A stretch of 32,072 nucleotides of DNA from Hydrogenovibrio sp. UBA650 (GTDB lineage: Bacteria; Pseudomonadota; Gammaproteobacteria; Thiomicrospirales; Thiomicrospiraceae), in NCBI GenBank assembly GCA_002299245.1, contig DBOI01000061.1, positions 5,120-37,191 of the forward strand, given 5' to 3'. The notes under the pieces were generated by a model. It had not been told where the DNA came from, did no database searches, and worked only from the letters and a program-made list of their open reading frames with translations. The translations under genes were made by a program, and so were the position numbers. Positions 8,687-17,114 of the stretch are shown here, piece after piece. How positions within the stretch are numbered: the stretch's first letter is position 1; each line of letters starts with the position of its first letter.

Positions 8687-9283
8687 ATGAAACACCCGTT
8701 AATATATGTACAAGATCCAAACGCATTAAAAAACTGGATAGCAGCATGTGGCAATACAGCAAAAGTTTTGTACGATTTGAATGACCTTGCAAAACGTTTT
8801 GACCCGAATAACCACATTCTTCTAATACAGATAGGGGAGAGATCGAGCATTGACCAAGTGATTGGATTGGCCAAAATCTTTGACATAGTGGCGACCTCAA
8901 ACAATCCTCAAGACAGTGAAGGCCTGCACTTATTCCAAAACGGGATTAAAGGTTACATTAATACCTACTCGACTGCGGAAAGAATTGAGCAGGCCATTCA
9001 TACAGTCCAGGCAGGCAGTGTTTGGCTAGGGCAGAGCATCATGCAACTAATGATTCAATCCCTACCAGCCCAAAAAACAAACAATGATGGTTGGAAAGAA
9101 TTATTGACCGAACGCGAACAGGAATCGGCCAATTTGGTTTTGCAGAGTAAAACCAATAAAGAAATTGCCCGCGAACTTGGTATTACCGAGCGCACAGTTA
9201 AAGCACATTTACATAATATCTTTGAAAAACTTGAAGTTAATGACAGGCTTGGGTTAGCATTAAAGATAAAGAATTGGCAATAA
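8687..9283 (+). CDS. LuxR/CsgD-type regulator inside the Lap export operon
   Basis: A 198-residue protein with a receiver-like N-terminal half and a C-terminal LuxR-type helix-turn-helix (about 138-195: LLTEREQE, NKEIARELGITERTVKAHLHNIF). The N-terminal half has no phosphoacceptor Asp at the end of the expected strand (ILLIQIGE), so it is unlikely to be a standard phosphorylated response regulator. This resembles the CsgD/VpsT group, in which VpsT binds c-di-GMP through a W[FLM][TS]R motif. Here the aligned segment is WLGQ (113-116), which keeps the Trp and hydrophobic residue but not the T/S-R pair, so c-di-GMP binding is doubtful. It lies between lapC (83 nt) and lapE (47 nt) and probably controls the export operon or biofilm genes. 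That role is inferred from position. Confidence 0.85.
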   Translation: MKHPLIYVQDPNALKNWIAACGNTAKVLYDLNDLAKRFDPNNHILLIQIGERSSIDQVIGLAKIFDIVATSNNPQDSEGLHLFQNGIKGYINTYSTAERIEQAIHTVQAGSVWLGQSIMQLMIQSLPAQKTNNDGWKELLTEREQESANLVLQSKTNKEIARELGITERTVKAHLHNIFEKLEVNDRLGLALKIKNWQ

Positions 9284-9330
9284 AATAACTTAAATTTGTT
9301 TTAAAGAATACTCTACGACTAGGAAGAGCC

Positions 9331-10668
9331 ATGAAATACACAGCACAGCTGATAACAACTAAAAACGCGTTGTATTGCGTTATCCCATTTATTTTGATGA
9401 CCAGTTATAACTCAAGTTATGCTATGGAACTTGTTCCAACCATAGAAGATGCAATTATTCACAACCCCGAATATAGAGAAAAAGTCAAAATTTATCAGGG
9501 CGCTGGTGCAGACTTAGATGGGGCTCAAGGAGACTGGCTACCAACATTAGATATTGCTGCTGGCATTGGTAAAGAAGAGGTTGAACGAGAAAACACTAGT
9601 ACAGATTTGACTCGCAAAGAAGCTTCAATCAGCCTCAATCAAAATCTATTCAAAGGTTTTAGAACCGTAAACGAAATTGATCGTAACGAAGCACGTATGG
9701 ACGCTGCCATATACACAGCAGAGGCAGCCGCAAATCAAATAGCTCTGGACATGACAGAGGCATACATAAACCTTCTAAAAGAGCAAGAGTTGCTTGTAAT
9801 AGAAGAAAACAGCCTTCGAACACATGAACGAATCCTAGACCAAATCATGCAACGCAGTGAAGCTGGTATCAGTAACCAAGTAGAAGTTGACCAAGCAAAA
9901 GCGCGTCTTGCTCTTGCAAACTCAAATAACATGGCGGCAAAGAACAACTATGCTGATGCCCTTGCGAGGTTTCACAGGGTTCTTGGACGCATGCCAGATA
10001 ATGATTTGATTAAACCAGAATTTGAATTTCAGTTCCCAGCAAGCCTTGAAGAAGCTACCAATATTGCCTTACTTAACCATCCGGTACTTCGCTCAGCAAA
10101 TGCAGATATTGCTGAATCTCAAGCTCAAAACAGATCCGCCAAAAGTCTTTTCTATCCCGAGGTTGACCTACAGATACGCAAGACATTTGATGAAGATATC
10201 AATGGCATTGAAGGTAAAAACCACAACTTCCAAGCCATGTTGCGCTTAAATTACAACTTATACAATGGAGGCAAGGATAGCGCAAACTTAGAGAGTACAG
10301 CTGTTGCTGTCCAAGAAGCTGCGGAAATTCGCAATAACAGCCGTCGACAAACCATCGAGAATATTGGCTATGCTTGGAATGCGCGCGGATATTTAAACAG
10401 CCAAATCGAATATAACAAAGAGCACATTAAGCTGACTTACGAAACTCTCGAAGGTTATCGTAAACAGTTCAGTTTAGGACGACGTTCACTGTTAGATCTA
10501 TTAAACACTGAAGATGAGTACAACACTGCTCTTCGCAAACTTGTTGAGAACGAAGCTGATCATCAAATTGCGGAATTCCGCATCTTAAATGGAATGGGAA
10601 CTTTGATCGAAACCCTTGGTATAAAAGTCGAATATGCTGAAGTAGATGCCGACTACTCTGAGCAGTAG
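9331..10668 (+). CDS. lapE: LapE-type outer membrane channel (TolC family)
   Basis: The 445-residue outer-membrane efflux channel for the type I secretion system. A signal sequence (about 1-31, ending SSYAM) is followed by two long TolC-type helical repeats. Recognisable segments are SLNQNLFKGFRT (first repeat), RLNYNLYNGGKD (its counterpart in the second repeat) and the closing SLGRRSLLDLLNTEDEY, the family's usual RxxxxDLLxxE motif. In the LapA model the adhesin's N-terminal plug holds it in this pore until LapG cuts. AGGAAGAG at 9320-9327 gives a strong ribosome site. It is the last gene of the locus, closed by the terminator at 10691-10716. Confidence 0.92.
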   Translation: MKYTAQLITTKNALYCVIPFILMTSYNSSYAMELVPTIEDAIIHNPEYREKVKIYQGAGADLDGAQGDWLPTLDIAAGIGKEEVERENTSTDLTRKEASISLNQNLFKGFRTVNEIDRNEARMDAAIYTAEAAANQIALDMTEAYINLLKEQELLVIEENSLRTHERILDQIMQRSEAGISNQVEVDQAKARLALANSNNMAAKNNYADALARFHRVLGRMPDNDLIKPEFEFQFPASLEEATNIALLNHPVLRSANADIAESQAQNRSAKSLFYPEVDLQIRKTFDEDINGIEGKNHNFQAMLRLNYNLYNGGKDSANLESTAVAVQEAAEIRNNSRRQTIENIGYAWNARGYLNSQIEYNKEHIKLTYETLEGYRKQFSLGRRSLLDLLNTEDEYNTALRKLVENEADHQIAEFRILNGMGTLIETLGIKVEYAEVDADYSEQ

Positions 10669-10690
10669 GACCTAAAACTTCCTTTATAAC

Positions 10691-10716
10691 AGCCTGGATT
10701 TCTTCCAGGCTTTTTT
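10691..10716 (+). terminator. Rho-independent terminator after lapE
   Basis: Stem AGCCTGGA (10691-10698) with TCCAGGCT (10704-10711), a 5-nt loop, and a T-run to 10716. It lies between the convergent lapE and TauE-like genes and overlaps the last codon of the latter by two bases. Confidence 0.85.
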
Positions 10717-11404
10717 AATTTAAACTTACTGAGAATGCAAGATAGAGCTGCCACATTCCCATCAATGCCACACTAATTCCAGCCACCCTCTTAACCCAAA
10801 CCATTCTCGACAACCTTGTAAAATAAAACGCAAACGCTCCCATCAACATAAGATTTGGTAAAGTACCCAAACCAAAAGCCAACATCACTGCTGCTCCACT
10901 TAAAGCACTACCAGCAGTCATCGCCATAATCAACATACTGTAAACCAAGCCGCAGGGTAACCACCCCCAAACAAGCCCGTAAATCAAAGCTTGGTGATAA
11001 TGCTTTACAGGTGTCATTTTTTGAGCAATTGGACGAATATAACTCCATATATTCTGTCCAAGCTGCTCAACCTTGGCAACACCGAACCACCAACCACCGA
11101 GATAAAGACCGAGAGCAATCATGAAAAAACCAGCAATGATCTGGAGAGTTTGTTGCACTGGTAAAAATGCAGCAACAGTCCCCAAACTGGCTCCAAAAAA
11201 ACCAAATATGGAACCAACTAAAACATAACTAAAAATTCTGCCTGTATTGTACGAAAACTGGAAAAGGGAAACTTTGAATGGACTAATTTGAACTTTTGGG
11301 TCAAGACTGAATGTTAAGCCTCCAACAACACCGCCACACATTCCAAGACAGTGAACACCACCCAGAACACCAACCACAAAAGCCGTTATGTAAATTGTTT
11401 CCAT
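10715..11404 (-). CDS. TauE/SafE-DsbD-like integral membrane protein
   Basis: A 229-residue polytopic membrane protein of the sulfite exporter TauE/SafE-like group (DsbD_2/UreH-domain type). About six hydrophobic segments are visible. The family hallmark HCLGMCGG is in the first segment (residues 18-25) and a second conserved stretch GLVWGWLPCGLVY is in the middle; both carry Cys residues typical of thiol or metal (copper) handling membrane proteins. Relatives often lie near cbb3 oxidase assembly genes, but no such gene is present here. Its ATG directly abuts the comM stop codon (TAGATG), so it is cotranscribed and translationally coupled with comM. Actual substrate is unknown. Confidence 0.8.
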   Translation of the reverse strand: METIYITAFVVGVLGGVHCLGMCGGVVGGLTFSLDPKVQISPFKVSLFQFSYNTGRIFSYVLVGSIFGFFGASLGTVAAFLPVQQTLQIIAGFFMIALGLYLGGWWFGVAKVEQLGQNIWSYIRPIAQKMTPVKHYHQALIYGLVWGWLPCGLVYSMLIMAMTAGSALSGAAVMLAFGLGTLPNLMLMGAFAFYFTRLSRMVWVKRVAGISVALMGMWQLYLAFSVSLN

Positions 11405-12940
11405 CTATTGGAAAGCCTTGGAAGTTGCTCGATAACTGAGAGCTTCAGCAAGATGGTGAGCTTTTATGAACTGGCTGTCTTCCATATCAGCAACGGTTCG
11501 TGCAACACGCAATATTTTGTGATAGCTGCGTGCTGATAGGCCTAGATTTTTGGCTGCTTTCTCAATTAAGTTTTCACCTTCACTGTCTAACCTACAATGC
11601 TCTGTTAAATCATCACCTAGAAGGTTGGAATTGAAACAGCCCTGACGATTCAATTGAGTATCTCTAACAGAGCGCACTCTTTGACGAATATCGTAACTAG
11701 ATTCATGGTCACCACTTTTCTTAGCACTTAGATCTTTAATTTCAACAGCAGGTACTTCCAAATGAAGATCAATTCGGTCAATTAGGGGGCCCGAAATACG
11801 TTTCTGATAACGAGAAATCTGCTCGGGCGTATCTTTGCACCTTCCAAGTGGGTCGTCAGGAAAATAACCACTTGGACTCGGATTCATAGCGGCAACTAAA
11901 AGATGGTCTGCTGGATAAGTCACATGTTGATTCACTCTCGAAACATGCACTTCTTTGGTTTCCAGAGGCTCTCGCAAAGCTTCCAATACTGGCCTGCTAA
12001 ATTCAGGTAATTCATCTAAAAAGAGCACACCTTTGTGTGATAAGGATAATGCTCCCGGTTTTGGATAAGTACCACCACCAATTATGGCTGCAGCAGAAGC
12101 ACTATGATGTGGTTGCATATAAGGACGACAATAGAATTCTTCATTCTCTACTGCAACCCCAGAAATAGAACGAATTTTCGCAACTTCTATTGCTTCATCC
12201 GCGGATAATTCGGGAAGAATTGTAACCAATCTAGAAGCAAGCATACTTTTACCGGCTCCAGGAGGCCCTACTAAAAGAATAGAGTGTTCGCCACTGGCAC
12301 AAATCTCCAGGGCACGTTTGGCCTGTTGCTGACCAACTACATCGCCAATATCCTGATGATAAAAAACAGGCTTTAAAGAATGAACTCTATTGTCCAAACG
12401 GACTGGTTCAAATTCATCAAGCAGTACCTTGCAAGCCTCTTTCAAATTATTAACCAAAAATATCCGGCCAGCTATTTCTGGTTTTGTATCTAATAGCAGC
12501 TCTACTTCGGCAGAGTTTTCCCGTGGAACAATCGCTTTTTTTCCAGCGGCCAAAGATTCAAGGGTACTTGCAATAGATCCACTAATTGAACGGACTTCTC
12601 CACTCAAACCCAACTCACCATAGGCCTCATAATCAGTCAGGTTTGTAATCTTCAACTGATTGGTAGCAACCAGAATGCCTATGGCAATTGGCAGGTCATA
12701 TCGCCCTCCAGCTTTAGGTAGGTCGGCTGGTGCCAAATTTACAGTAATTCTTTTTGGCGGCAGTTCAAAACCGGAACTAATTAAGGCACTTCTAACCCTG
12801 TCCCTGCTCTCTTTAACTGAAGTCTCGGGAAGTCCAACTAAAGATAACGCAGGCAGCCCATTACTAACATGAACTTCAACAGAAACGGTAGGAGATTCCA
12901 TCCCCAAAATTGCTCTAGAATCAATGCTGGCAATAGTCAT
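11405..12940 (-). CDS. comM: ComM/YifB magnesium-chelatase-like AAA+ ATPase
   Basis: A YifB-family AAA+ protein of 511 residues. In Vibrio cholerae and Acinetobacter ComM is a hexameric helicase that drives branch migration when transformed DNA integrates. The N-terminal ChlI-like domain begins SIDSRAILGMESPTVSVEVH and continues SNGLPALSLVGLPETSVKES. The Mg-chelatase ATPase domain has Walker A GPPGAGKS (about 224-231) and a Walker B region GVLFLDELPEF, followed by a C-terminal domain with RSYHKILRVARTVADM. I chose ATG at 12940 instead of the TTG at 12946: it matches the family start and has GGA about 10 nt upstream. The presence of dprA in the same window is consistent with natural transformation but does not prove it. 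Confidence 0.93.
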   Translation of the reverse strand: MTIASIDSRAILGMESPTVSVEVHVSNGLPALSLVGLPETSVKESRDRVRSALISSGFELPPKRITVNLAPADLPKAGGRYDLPIAIGILVATNQLKITNLTDYEAYGELGLSGEVRSISGSIASTLESLAAGKKAIVPRENSAEVELLLDTKPEIAGRIFLVNNLKEACKVLLDEFEPVRLDNRVHSLKPVFYHQDIGDVVGQQQAKRALEICASGEHSILLVGPPGAGKSMLASRLVTILPELSADEAIEVAKIRSISGVAVENEEFYCRPYMQPHHSASAAAIIGGGTYPKPGALSLSHKGVLFLDELPEFSRPVLEALREPLETKEVHVSRVNQHVTYPADHLLVAAMNPSPSGYFPDDPLGRCKDTPEQISRYQKRISGPLIDRIDLHLEVPAVEIKDLSAKKSGDHESSYDIRQRVRSVRDTQLNRQGCFNSNLLGDDLTEHCRLDSEGENLIEKAAKNLGLSARSYHKILRVARTVADMEDSQFIKAHHLAEALSYRATSKAFQ

Positions 12941-12955
12941 CAACAAAATCCAAAA

Positions 12956-13201
12956 TTAATCGGCGGATTTTTCAAGCTCAATTAACTTTTTTTCAAGTGC
13001 TTCCAGTTTCATGCGTGTTTTAGCTAACACTGCGAGCTGGATATCAAACTCTTCACGGGTAACTAAATCCATACTGGCAAAAGAGCTGGTAATAGCAGAT
13101 TTTATCTGTGACTTAGTATCCTCCGGAATCTTTCCGATCTCTTGAGGAATCGCCTCCATAATCTTCTTGGCTATAGTTTCAATGTTTTTAGGGTTCAACA
13201 T
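12956..13201 (-). CDS. ubiK: UbiK/BMFP family accessory factor for ubiquinone synthesis
   Basis: An 81-residue YqiC-type protein. The sequence from MLNPKNIETIAKKI through LDLVTREEFD to the leucine-zipper end KLEALEKKLIELEKS follows the family closely: an amphipathic N-terminal helix and a C-terminal coiled coil that forms trimers. In E. coli and Salmonella UbiK works with UbiJ to support aerobic ubiquinone synthesis. The open frame extends 20 codons further upstream, but ATG at 13201 fits the family length and has GGAA 8 nt before it. comM follows after 15 nt, so the two are probably cotranscribed. Confidence 0.9.
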   Translation of the reverse strand: MLNPKNIETIAKKIMEAIPQEIGKIPEDTKSQIKSAITSSFASMDLVTREEFDIQLAVLAKTRMKLEALEKKLIELEKSAD

Positions 13202-13250
13202 AAGTGTTTCCAATTGCGTAGTAATAAACAAATCATAACTGTTTAGCATG

Positions 13251-13256
13251 ATTATA
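13251..13256 (-). promoter_or_regulatory. Possible -10 box for ubiK-comM
   Basis: A perfect TATAAT on the - strand lies 49 bp before the ubiK ATG. No good -35 is seen at 16-18 bp spacing, so the call is weak. Confidence 0.3.
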
Positions 13257-13342
13257 GCCACCCGCCCTTATAAGCAGGCTGAACAGTATTAAAAAATGAG
13301 TTGTTTTTCTCTATTCTGTCATTTAAAAAACTGGGATAAATC

Positions 13343-13357
13343 ATGCTAGAATTGTGA
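13343..13357 (+). other. Five-codon mini-ORF overlapping the diguanylate cyclase start
   Basis: GGGAT (13333-13337) sits 5 nt before an ATG at 13343 that opens ATG CTA GAA TTG TGA. Its stop overlaps the GTG start of the next gene (GTGA at 13354-13357). The GTG itself has no well-spaced ribosome site, so translation of the cyclase may be coupled to this mini-ORF. Inference from layout only. Confidence 0.35.
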
Positions 13358-14433
13358 AAATTACCACTTTGCTAACAAAGGATGATGCAGTGTTTACTGA
13401 CACTATAGATGCCCTAGATAAAGCCAAACGTATCTTTGATCATATCGCTGATACTTTTGAGGAGAAGAATATCAACCCGTCTCCCCTTAATTATTACATC
13501 TGGTATTCCTATATAAAAGGAGACAACCCTAGGTTCCGTCAGGAGATGGACTCGATTCTCAAGGATCCATACGGCTACACTGACCGTATGGGGAAGCGTC
13601 TATACGATGACTATCTTACAGATGACGACAGTTCATCAACAGAGTTTGATAGAGCATTTCGTCGATTAATTGACCTCATGGTTCAAAAAATGAATTCCTG
13701 GAGTAGTAAATTAGAGACTCACACTGCAGAATTAGACCGCTGCACAACAGAGCTTGCAGACCCTGATTTAGACCCTAAAAAAGTTAAAATAATAACTGAT
13801 ACAGTCCTCAATGCCGCAAACACAATGAAGGAGAGCAGTGTAGCATTCCAGGAAGAGATGAATCAAAGTTCAGAGGAGGTCAAAATACTCCGCCAGCAAC
13901 TAATTGAAGCTCGATCGGAAGCCATGCTTGATGAGTTGACCGAGGTTGGAAACCGTAAAATGTTCAATAATACCATTGAAGAATTCCTTATGAACTCAGA
14001 GGAACACAGTGATAGCCTTTGTATTATTCTCAGTGACATTGACCACTTCAAAAAATTTAATGACACCTATGGTCACCTCGTTGGAGACAGTATTCTTCGC
14101 TATTTTGCCAACCTAATGAAAAAAACCCGTTCGGTTGATGAAACTATATGCCGATATGGAGGTGAAGAGTTCATAATACTGCTGGCAAACTCTTCTCTTG
14201 AAAAGGCTGCTGAAAGAGCTGAACAAATCCGAGTTTCACTGGAAAAAGCCCACTTAAAACGCAAAGATGAAGACAAACCTATCTCTACTGTTACGGCATC
14301 ATTTGGGATTGCTGTGTTTAACGGTACAGAGAGTGCAGAAGAGCTAGTTTCACGTGCCGATAAGGCACTTTATCAAGCAAAAAACAATGGACGAAATCAA
14401 ACAGTGTTAGAAACTGAACTTAAAGAAGTTTGA
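13354..14433 (+). CDS. Soluble diguanylate cyclase (GGDEF) with N-terminal helical sensor
   Basis: A 359-residue cytoplasmic protein expected to make c-di-GMP from two GTP. The N-terminal third contains a pattern NINPSPLNYYIWYSYIKGD, a domain often found ahead of GGDEF domains and of unknown signal. A helical linker (about 120-190) leads to the GGDEF domain (about 192-355). The active site is GGEEF (269-273), with DIDHFKKFND carrying the metal-binding Asp, so it should be active. The usual inhibitory RxxD site ends six residues before GGEEF; here RSVD is one residue too far upstream and the canonical positions read S and E, so product inhibition may be absent. No membrane segment is visible. 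The only in-frame start after the upstream stop is GTG at 13354. A link to LapD in the same window is possible but not shown. Confidence 0.9.
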   Translation: MKITTLLTKDDAVFTDTIDALDKAKRIFDHIADTFEEKNINPSPLNYYIWYSYIKGDNPRFRQEMDSILKDPYGYTDRMGKRLYDDYLTDDDSSSTEFDRAFRRLIDLMVQKMNSWSSKLETHTAELDRCTTELADPDLDPKKVKIITDTVLNAANTMKESSVAFQEEMNQSSEEVKILRQQLIEARSEAMLDELTEVGNRKMFNNTIEEFLMNSEEHSDSLCIILSDIDHFKKFNDTYGHLVGDSILRYFANLMKKTRSVDETICRYGGEEFIILLANSSLEKAAERAEQIRVSLEKAHLKRKDEDKPISTVTASFGIAVFNGTESAEELVSRADKALYQAKNNGRNQTVLETELKEV

Positions 14434-14491
14434 TAAACCAGCCGGCTCGCAAGCTATTATTTATAATAAATGTAAATAATTGAGAGTTTAT

Positions 14492-15172
14492 TTAATTCAG
14501 TTTTGGTGCTTTAACCAGCAATGTATCTACGCCTAAGCGACGCAATTCATTGCGTTTTTTATTTAGCTCCAAACGATCAGTAAAAGGGCCGACTCTCAAT
14601 CGATAATATATCCTTTTAGTTCCCTGATAAATCGACACCTCAATCTTCTGTCCCATTTTTAGAAGACGTTGTTGCTCTTTTCGGGCAATTTTCTCTGAGC
14701 CAAAAGTACCGGCCTGTATATAGTACGGCTGCTTTAGTTGAATTGAGATTGGAACAGCTTCAACCACCACTTCACTCTTAGCCAGCCCTTCATAAAAACT
14801 ATACTGAGTAGGCTCTTCAATTTTAACCAACTGCTCTTCTTTATCAACTTGAACAGCATCAACCACTACTGGTTCTTGCTTGGGTTCTAGTTTATTCTTT
14901 ATTTGAGCCACCGAATCTTGAGCTTGATTCTTAAGCTCTTTTGCAGCGAGAAAAATTGACTTATCTGTAGGCTTATCGTTCTCTTTAGCTTGGTCAACAA
15001 AATGATCGATCACAAAATAGCCCGCTACGAAAGAAACTGAAACCAAGAGTCCAACAAACCAAACCTTAGCACTACTGTTTTTTTCAGTTGGCGAATCCTG
15101 TTCAGGCTTCTGTGAACGTCTTTGAAATTGAGTTCGCTGATGCTGAGCACCGTGTCGATAATCGCGTGGCAT
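14492..15172 (-). CDS. SPOR-domain cell division-type membrane protein
   Basis: A 226-residue bitopic protein laid out like FtsN. A basic, Gln/Arg-rich cytoplasmic tail (1-35) is followed by one membrane segment (about 36-56), a charged low-complexity periplasmic linker (57-140) and a C-terminal SPOR domain (about 145-224: YYIQAGTFGSEKIARKEQQR, YRLRVGPFTDRLE). SPOR domains bind denuded septal glycan strands. A SPOR protein directly downstream of argS is a conserved arrangement in Pseudomonas and relatives; here the gap is 22 nt. Whether it is the essential FtsN or a secondary SPOR protein cannot be told. Confidence 0.88.
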   Translation of the reverse strand: MPRDYRHGAQHQRTQFQRRSQKPEQDSPTEKNSSAKVWFVGLLVSVSFVAGYFVIDHFVDQAKENDKPTDKSIFLAAKELKNQAQDSVAQIKNKLEPKQEPVVVDAVQVDKEEQLVKIEEPTQYSFYEGLAKSEVVVEAVPISIQLKQPYYIQAGTFGSEKIARKEQQRLLKMGQKIEVSIYQGTKRIYYRLRVGPFTDRLELNKKRNELRRLGVDTLLVKAPKLN

Positions 15173-15194
15173 GATCCAACTCTACCGTTGCGGA

Positions 15195-16958
15195 TTACAT
15201 TTTCTCTGGGGCTGAAACACCAATGATCGCAAGACCATTTCTCAACACTTGTCTAACAGCGAGAATTAAAGTAAAACGGGCATTACGAAGCTTTTCATCC
15301 TCAACAATGAACTGAGAAGCGTTGTAATAAGAGTGCAGGCCGTGTGCCAGATCTTTAAGGTAATACGCAATCTGGTGTGGCTCGTAAGCCTGAGCCGCAC
15401 GCGCTACTATCTCAGGGAACTTAGCCAGCTGAGTTGCAAGACTTGTCTCGTGCTCAGTTTCAAGCATACCCAAGCTTTCCATACCGGTATTAAGATCTAA
15501 ACTAAACCCTTTTTGCTCCGCCTGATCAAGTACACCACAAATTCTGGCATGCGCGTACTGGATATAGTAAACCGGGTTCTCATTCGACTTGGATTTAGCT
15601 AAATCCAGATCAAAGTCCATATGCTGTTCGGATTTGCGTTGTACATAGAAAAAACGCGCAGCATCAGAACCCACTTCCTCACGTAGCTCTCGCAAAGTAA
15701 CAAACTGACCACTTCGAGTAGACATCGCAAGCTTCTCTCCACCACGATACAGGACAGCAAATTGAACTAGTAAAACTTTCAGCTGCTCCGAATTGGTTTC
15801 CATAGCCTCCATAGCAGCCTTAACTCTAGGCACATAACCGTGATGATCAGAACCCCAGATATCAATCAAAACATCAAAACCACGTTCAAGCTTATTAAAG
15901 TGGTAAGCGATATCAGAGGCAAAATAGGTTTTCATACCATTATCGCGAACTACAACACGATCTTTTTCGTCACCATACTCTGTAGAACGGAACCAAAGCG
16001 CACCGTTTTTTTCATAGATTTTGCCTGCTTTCTGAAGCTTTTCGAGTGCTGCGTCAATAACTCCCGTGTCCATTAAAGAACGTTCAGAAAACCAGTTTTC
16101 AAAATTGACATTGAACCCTTGAAGGTCCTCTTTTATGTCACCGAGAATAGAATTCAAAGCTAGATCAAATACTACTAAATAGTGATTAGAGCCCAAGATA
16201 TTCTTAGCTTTTAAGATCAGATCATCTATGTGCTTTTCTTTGTCGCCATCCTCTTGACCTTCATCCTTAGCAACTCCCGCAAACACTTCAAAAGCTGGAA
16301 CTCTAAATGTCTCACCATGTTCAGATTTCAAAGCATCACTAATCTGATAGACATAGTCGCCTTTATAACCATTACTCGGAAAAGTAAACTGCTCTCCACA
16401 ACTCTCTAAGTACCTAAGCCAAACAGAGGTTGCTAATATATCCATCTGCCTACCAGCATCATTTACATAGTATTCCTGACAAACATCAAATCCGGCAACA
16501 GAAAGTAAGTTAGAAAGACTGGCTCCATAAGCGGCACCACGACCGTGGCCAACATGAAGAGGGCCTGTAGGATTTGCAGAAACATACTCAACTAAAACTG
16601 AACGGCCCTGACCAACGTTACACTTACCATAGTTCTCTGCTTGATCAAATACGCTATTAACAACCGCAAACTTGGCAGAATCGTTTACGAAAAAGTTAAT
16701 AAAACCAGGACCGGCAATCTCAATTTTTTCAATAACAGGCTCATCAGCAAGGAGTTCAACGATTTTTTTGGCTAAGTCACGAGGCGGCATCCCAGCTTGT
16801 TTGGTTAGCATCATAGCCAGATTAGTTGCAAAATCACCATGTGATTTATCACGAGTATTTTCAACATTGATGCGAGGTGAAGTATCTTCAGGAATTACTT
16901 CTTGCTGTTTGAGTTTCTCAACAACGTCGGTCAAGATTTGCGCAATCTGCTGCTTCAT
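15195..16958 (-). CDS. argS: Arginyl-tRNA synthetase
   Basis: A class I synthetase of 587 residues that charges tRNA-Arg. An N-terminal additional domain (from MKQQIAQIL to about 115) precedes the HIGH-type motif HVGH (135-138, within PTGPLHVGHGRG). The place of KMSKS reads MSTRSG, as is usual for bacterial ArgS, and the C-terminal DALR anticodon domain ends with LRNGLAIIGVSAPEKM. The ATG at 16958 is preferred over an upstream in-frame TTG at 16985 because it matches the family length and has a GAGA-type ribosome site. The downstream SPOR gene is probably cotranscribed. Confidence 0.96.
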   Translation of the reverse strand: MKQQIAQILTDVVEKLKQQEVIPEDTSPRINVENTRDKSHGDFATNLAMMLTKQAGMPPRDLAKKIVELLADEPVIEKIEIAGPGFINFFVNDSAKFAVVNSVFDQAENYGKCNVGQGRSVLVEYVSANPTGPLHVGHGRGAAYGASLSNLLSVAGFDVCQEYYVNDAGRQMDILATSVWLRYLESCGEQFTFPSNGYKGDYVYQISDALKSEHGETFRVPAFEVFAGVAKDEGQEDGDKEKHIDDLILKAKNILGSNHYLVVFDLALNSILGDIKEDLQGFNVNFENWFSERSLMDTGVIDAALEKLQKAGKIYEKNGALWFRSTEYGDEKDRVVVRDNGMKTYFASDIAYHFNKLERGFDVLIDIWGSDHHGYVPRVKAAMEAMETNSEQLKVLLVQFAVLYRGGEKLAMSTRSGQFVTLRELREEVGSDAARFFYVQRKSEQHMDFDLDLAKSKSNENPVYYIQYAHARICGVLDQAEQKGFSLDLNTGMESLGMLETEHETSLATQLAKFPEIVARAAQAYEPHQIAYYLKDLAHGLHSYYNASQFIVEDEKLRNARFTLILAVRQVLRNGLAIIGVSAPEKM

Positions 16959-17055
16959 GGATCTGTCTCTTTGAATACTAAACAATATGGAGCCTAACCA
17001 TTTTGCCCCAAAAAAGCAGGCTATTTTACTAAATTAATGGATTGATAAAGAGGGA

Positions 17056-17087
17056 TTTTACCCAGATGCACAGATATCCGGGTAAAA
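17056..17087. repeat. Inverted repeat between topA and argS
   Basis: TTTTACCC (17056-17063) and GGGTAAAA (17080-17087) form an 8-bp stem that extends inward by GAT/ATC after one A-C mismatch. It lies 28 bp past the topA stop on the - strand. No T-run follows on either strand, so it may protect the mRNA 3' end or end transcription inefficiently. Confidence 0.4.
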
Positions 17088-17114
17088 GAGTTGAAGCCGG
17101 GCGGCTCACTTTGT

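Noticed and set aside
13202..13261. Longer 101-residue form of UbiK
   Set aside because: The extra 20 residues have no family counterpart, and ATG 13201 has a good ribosome site.
14456..14480. AT-only hairpin between the cyclase and SPOR genes as a terminator
   Set aside because: ATTATTTA/TAAATAAT has no G-C pairs and no T-run follows directly; too weak to call.
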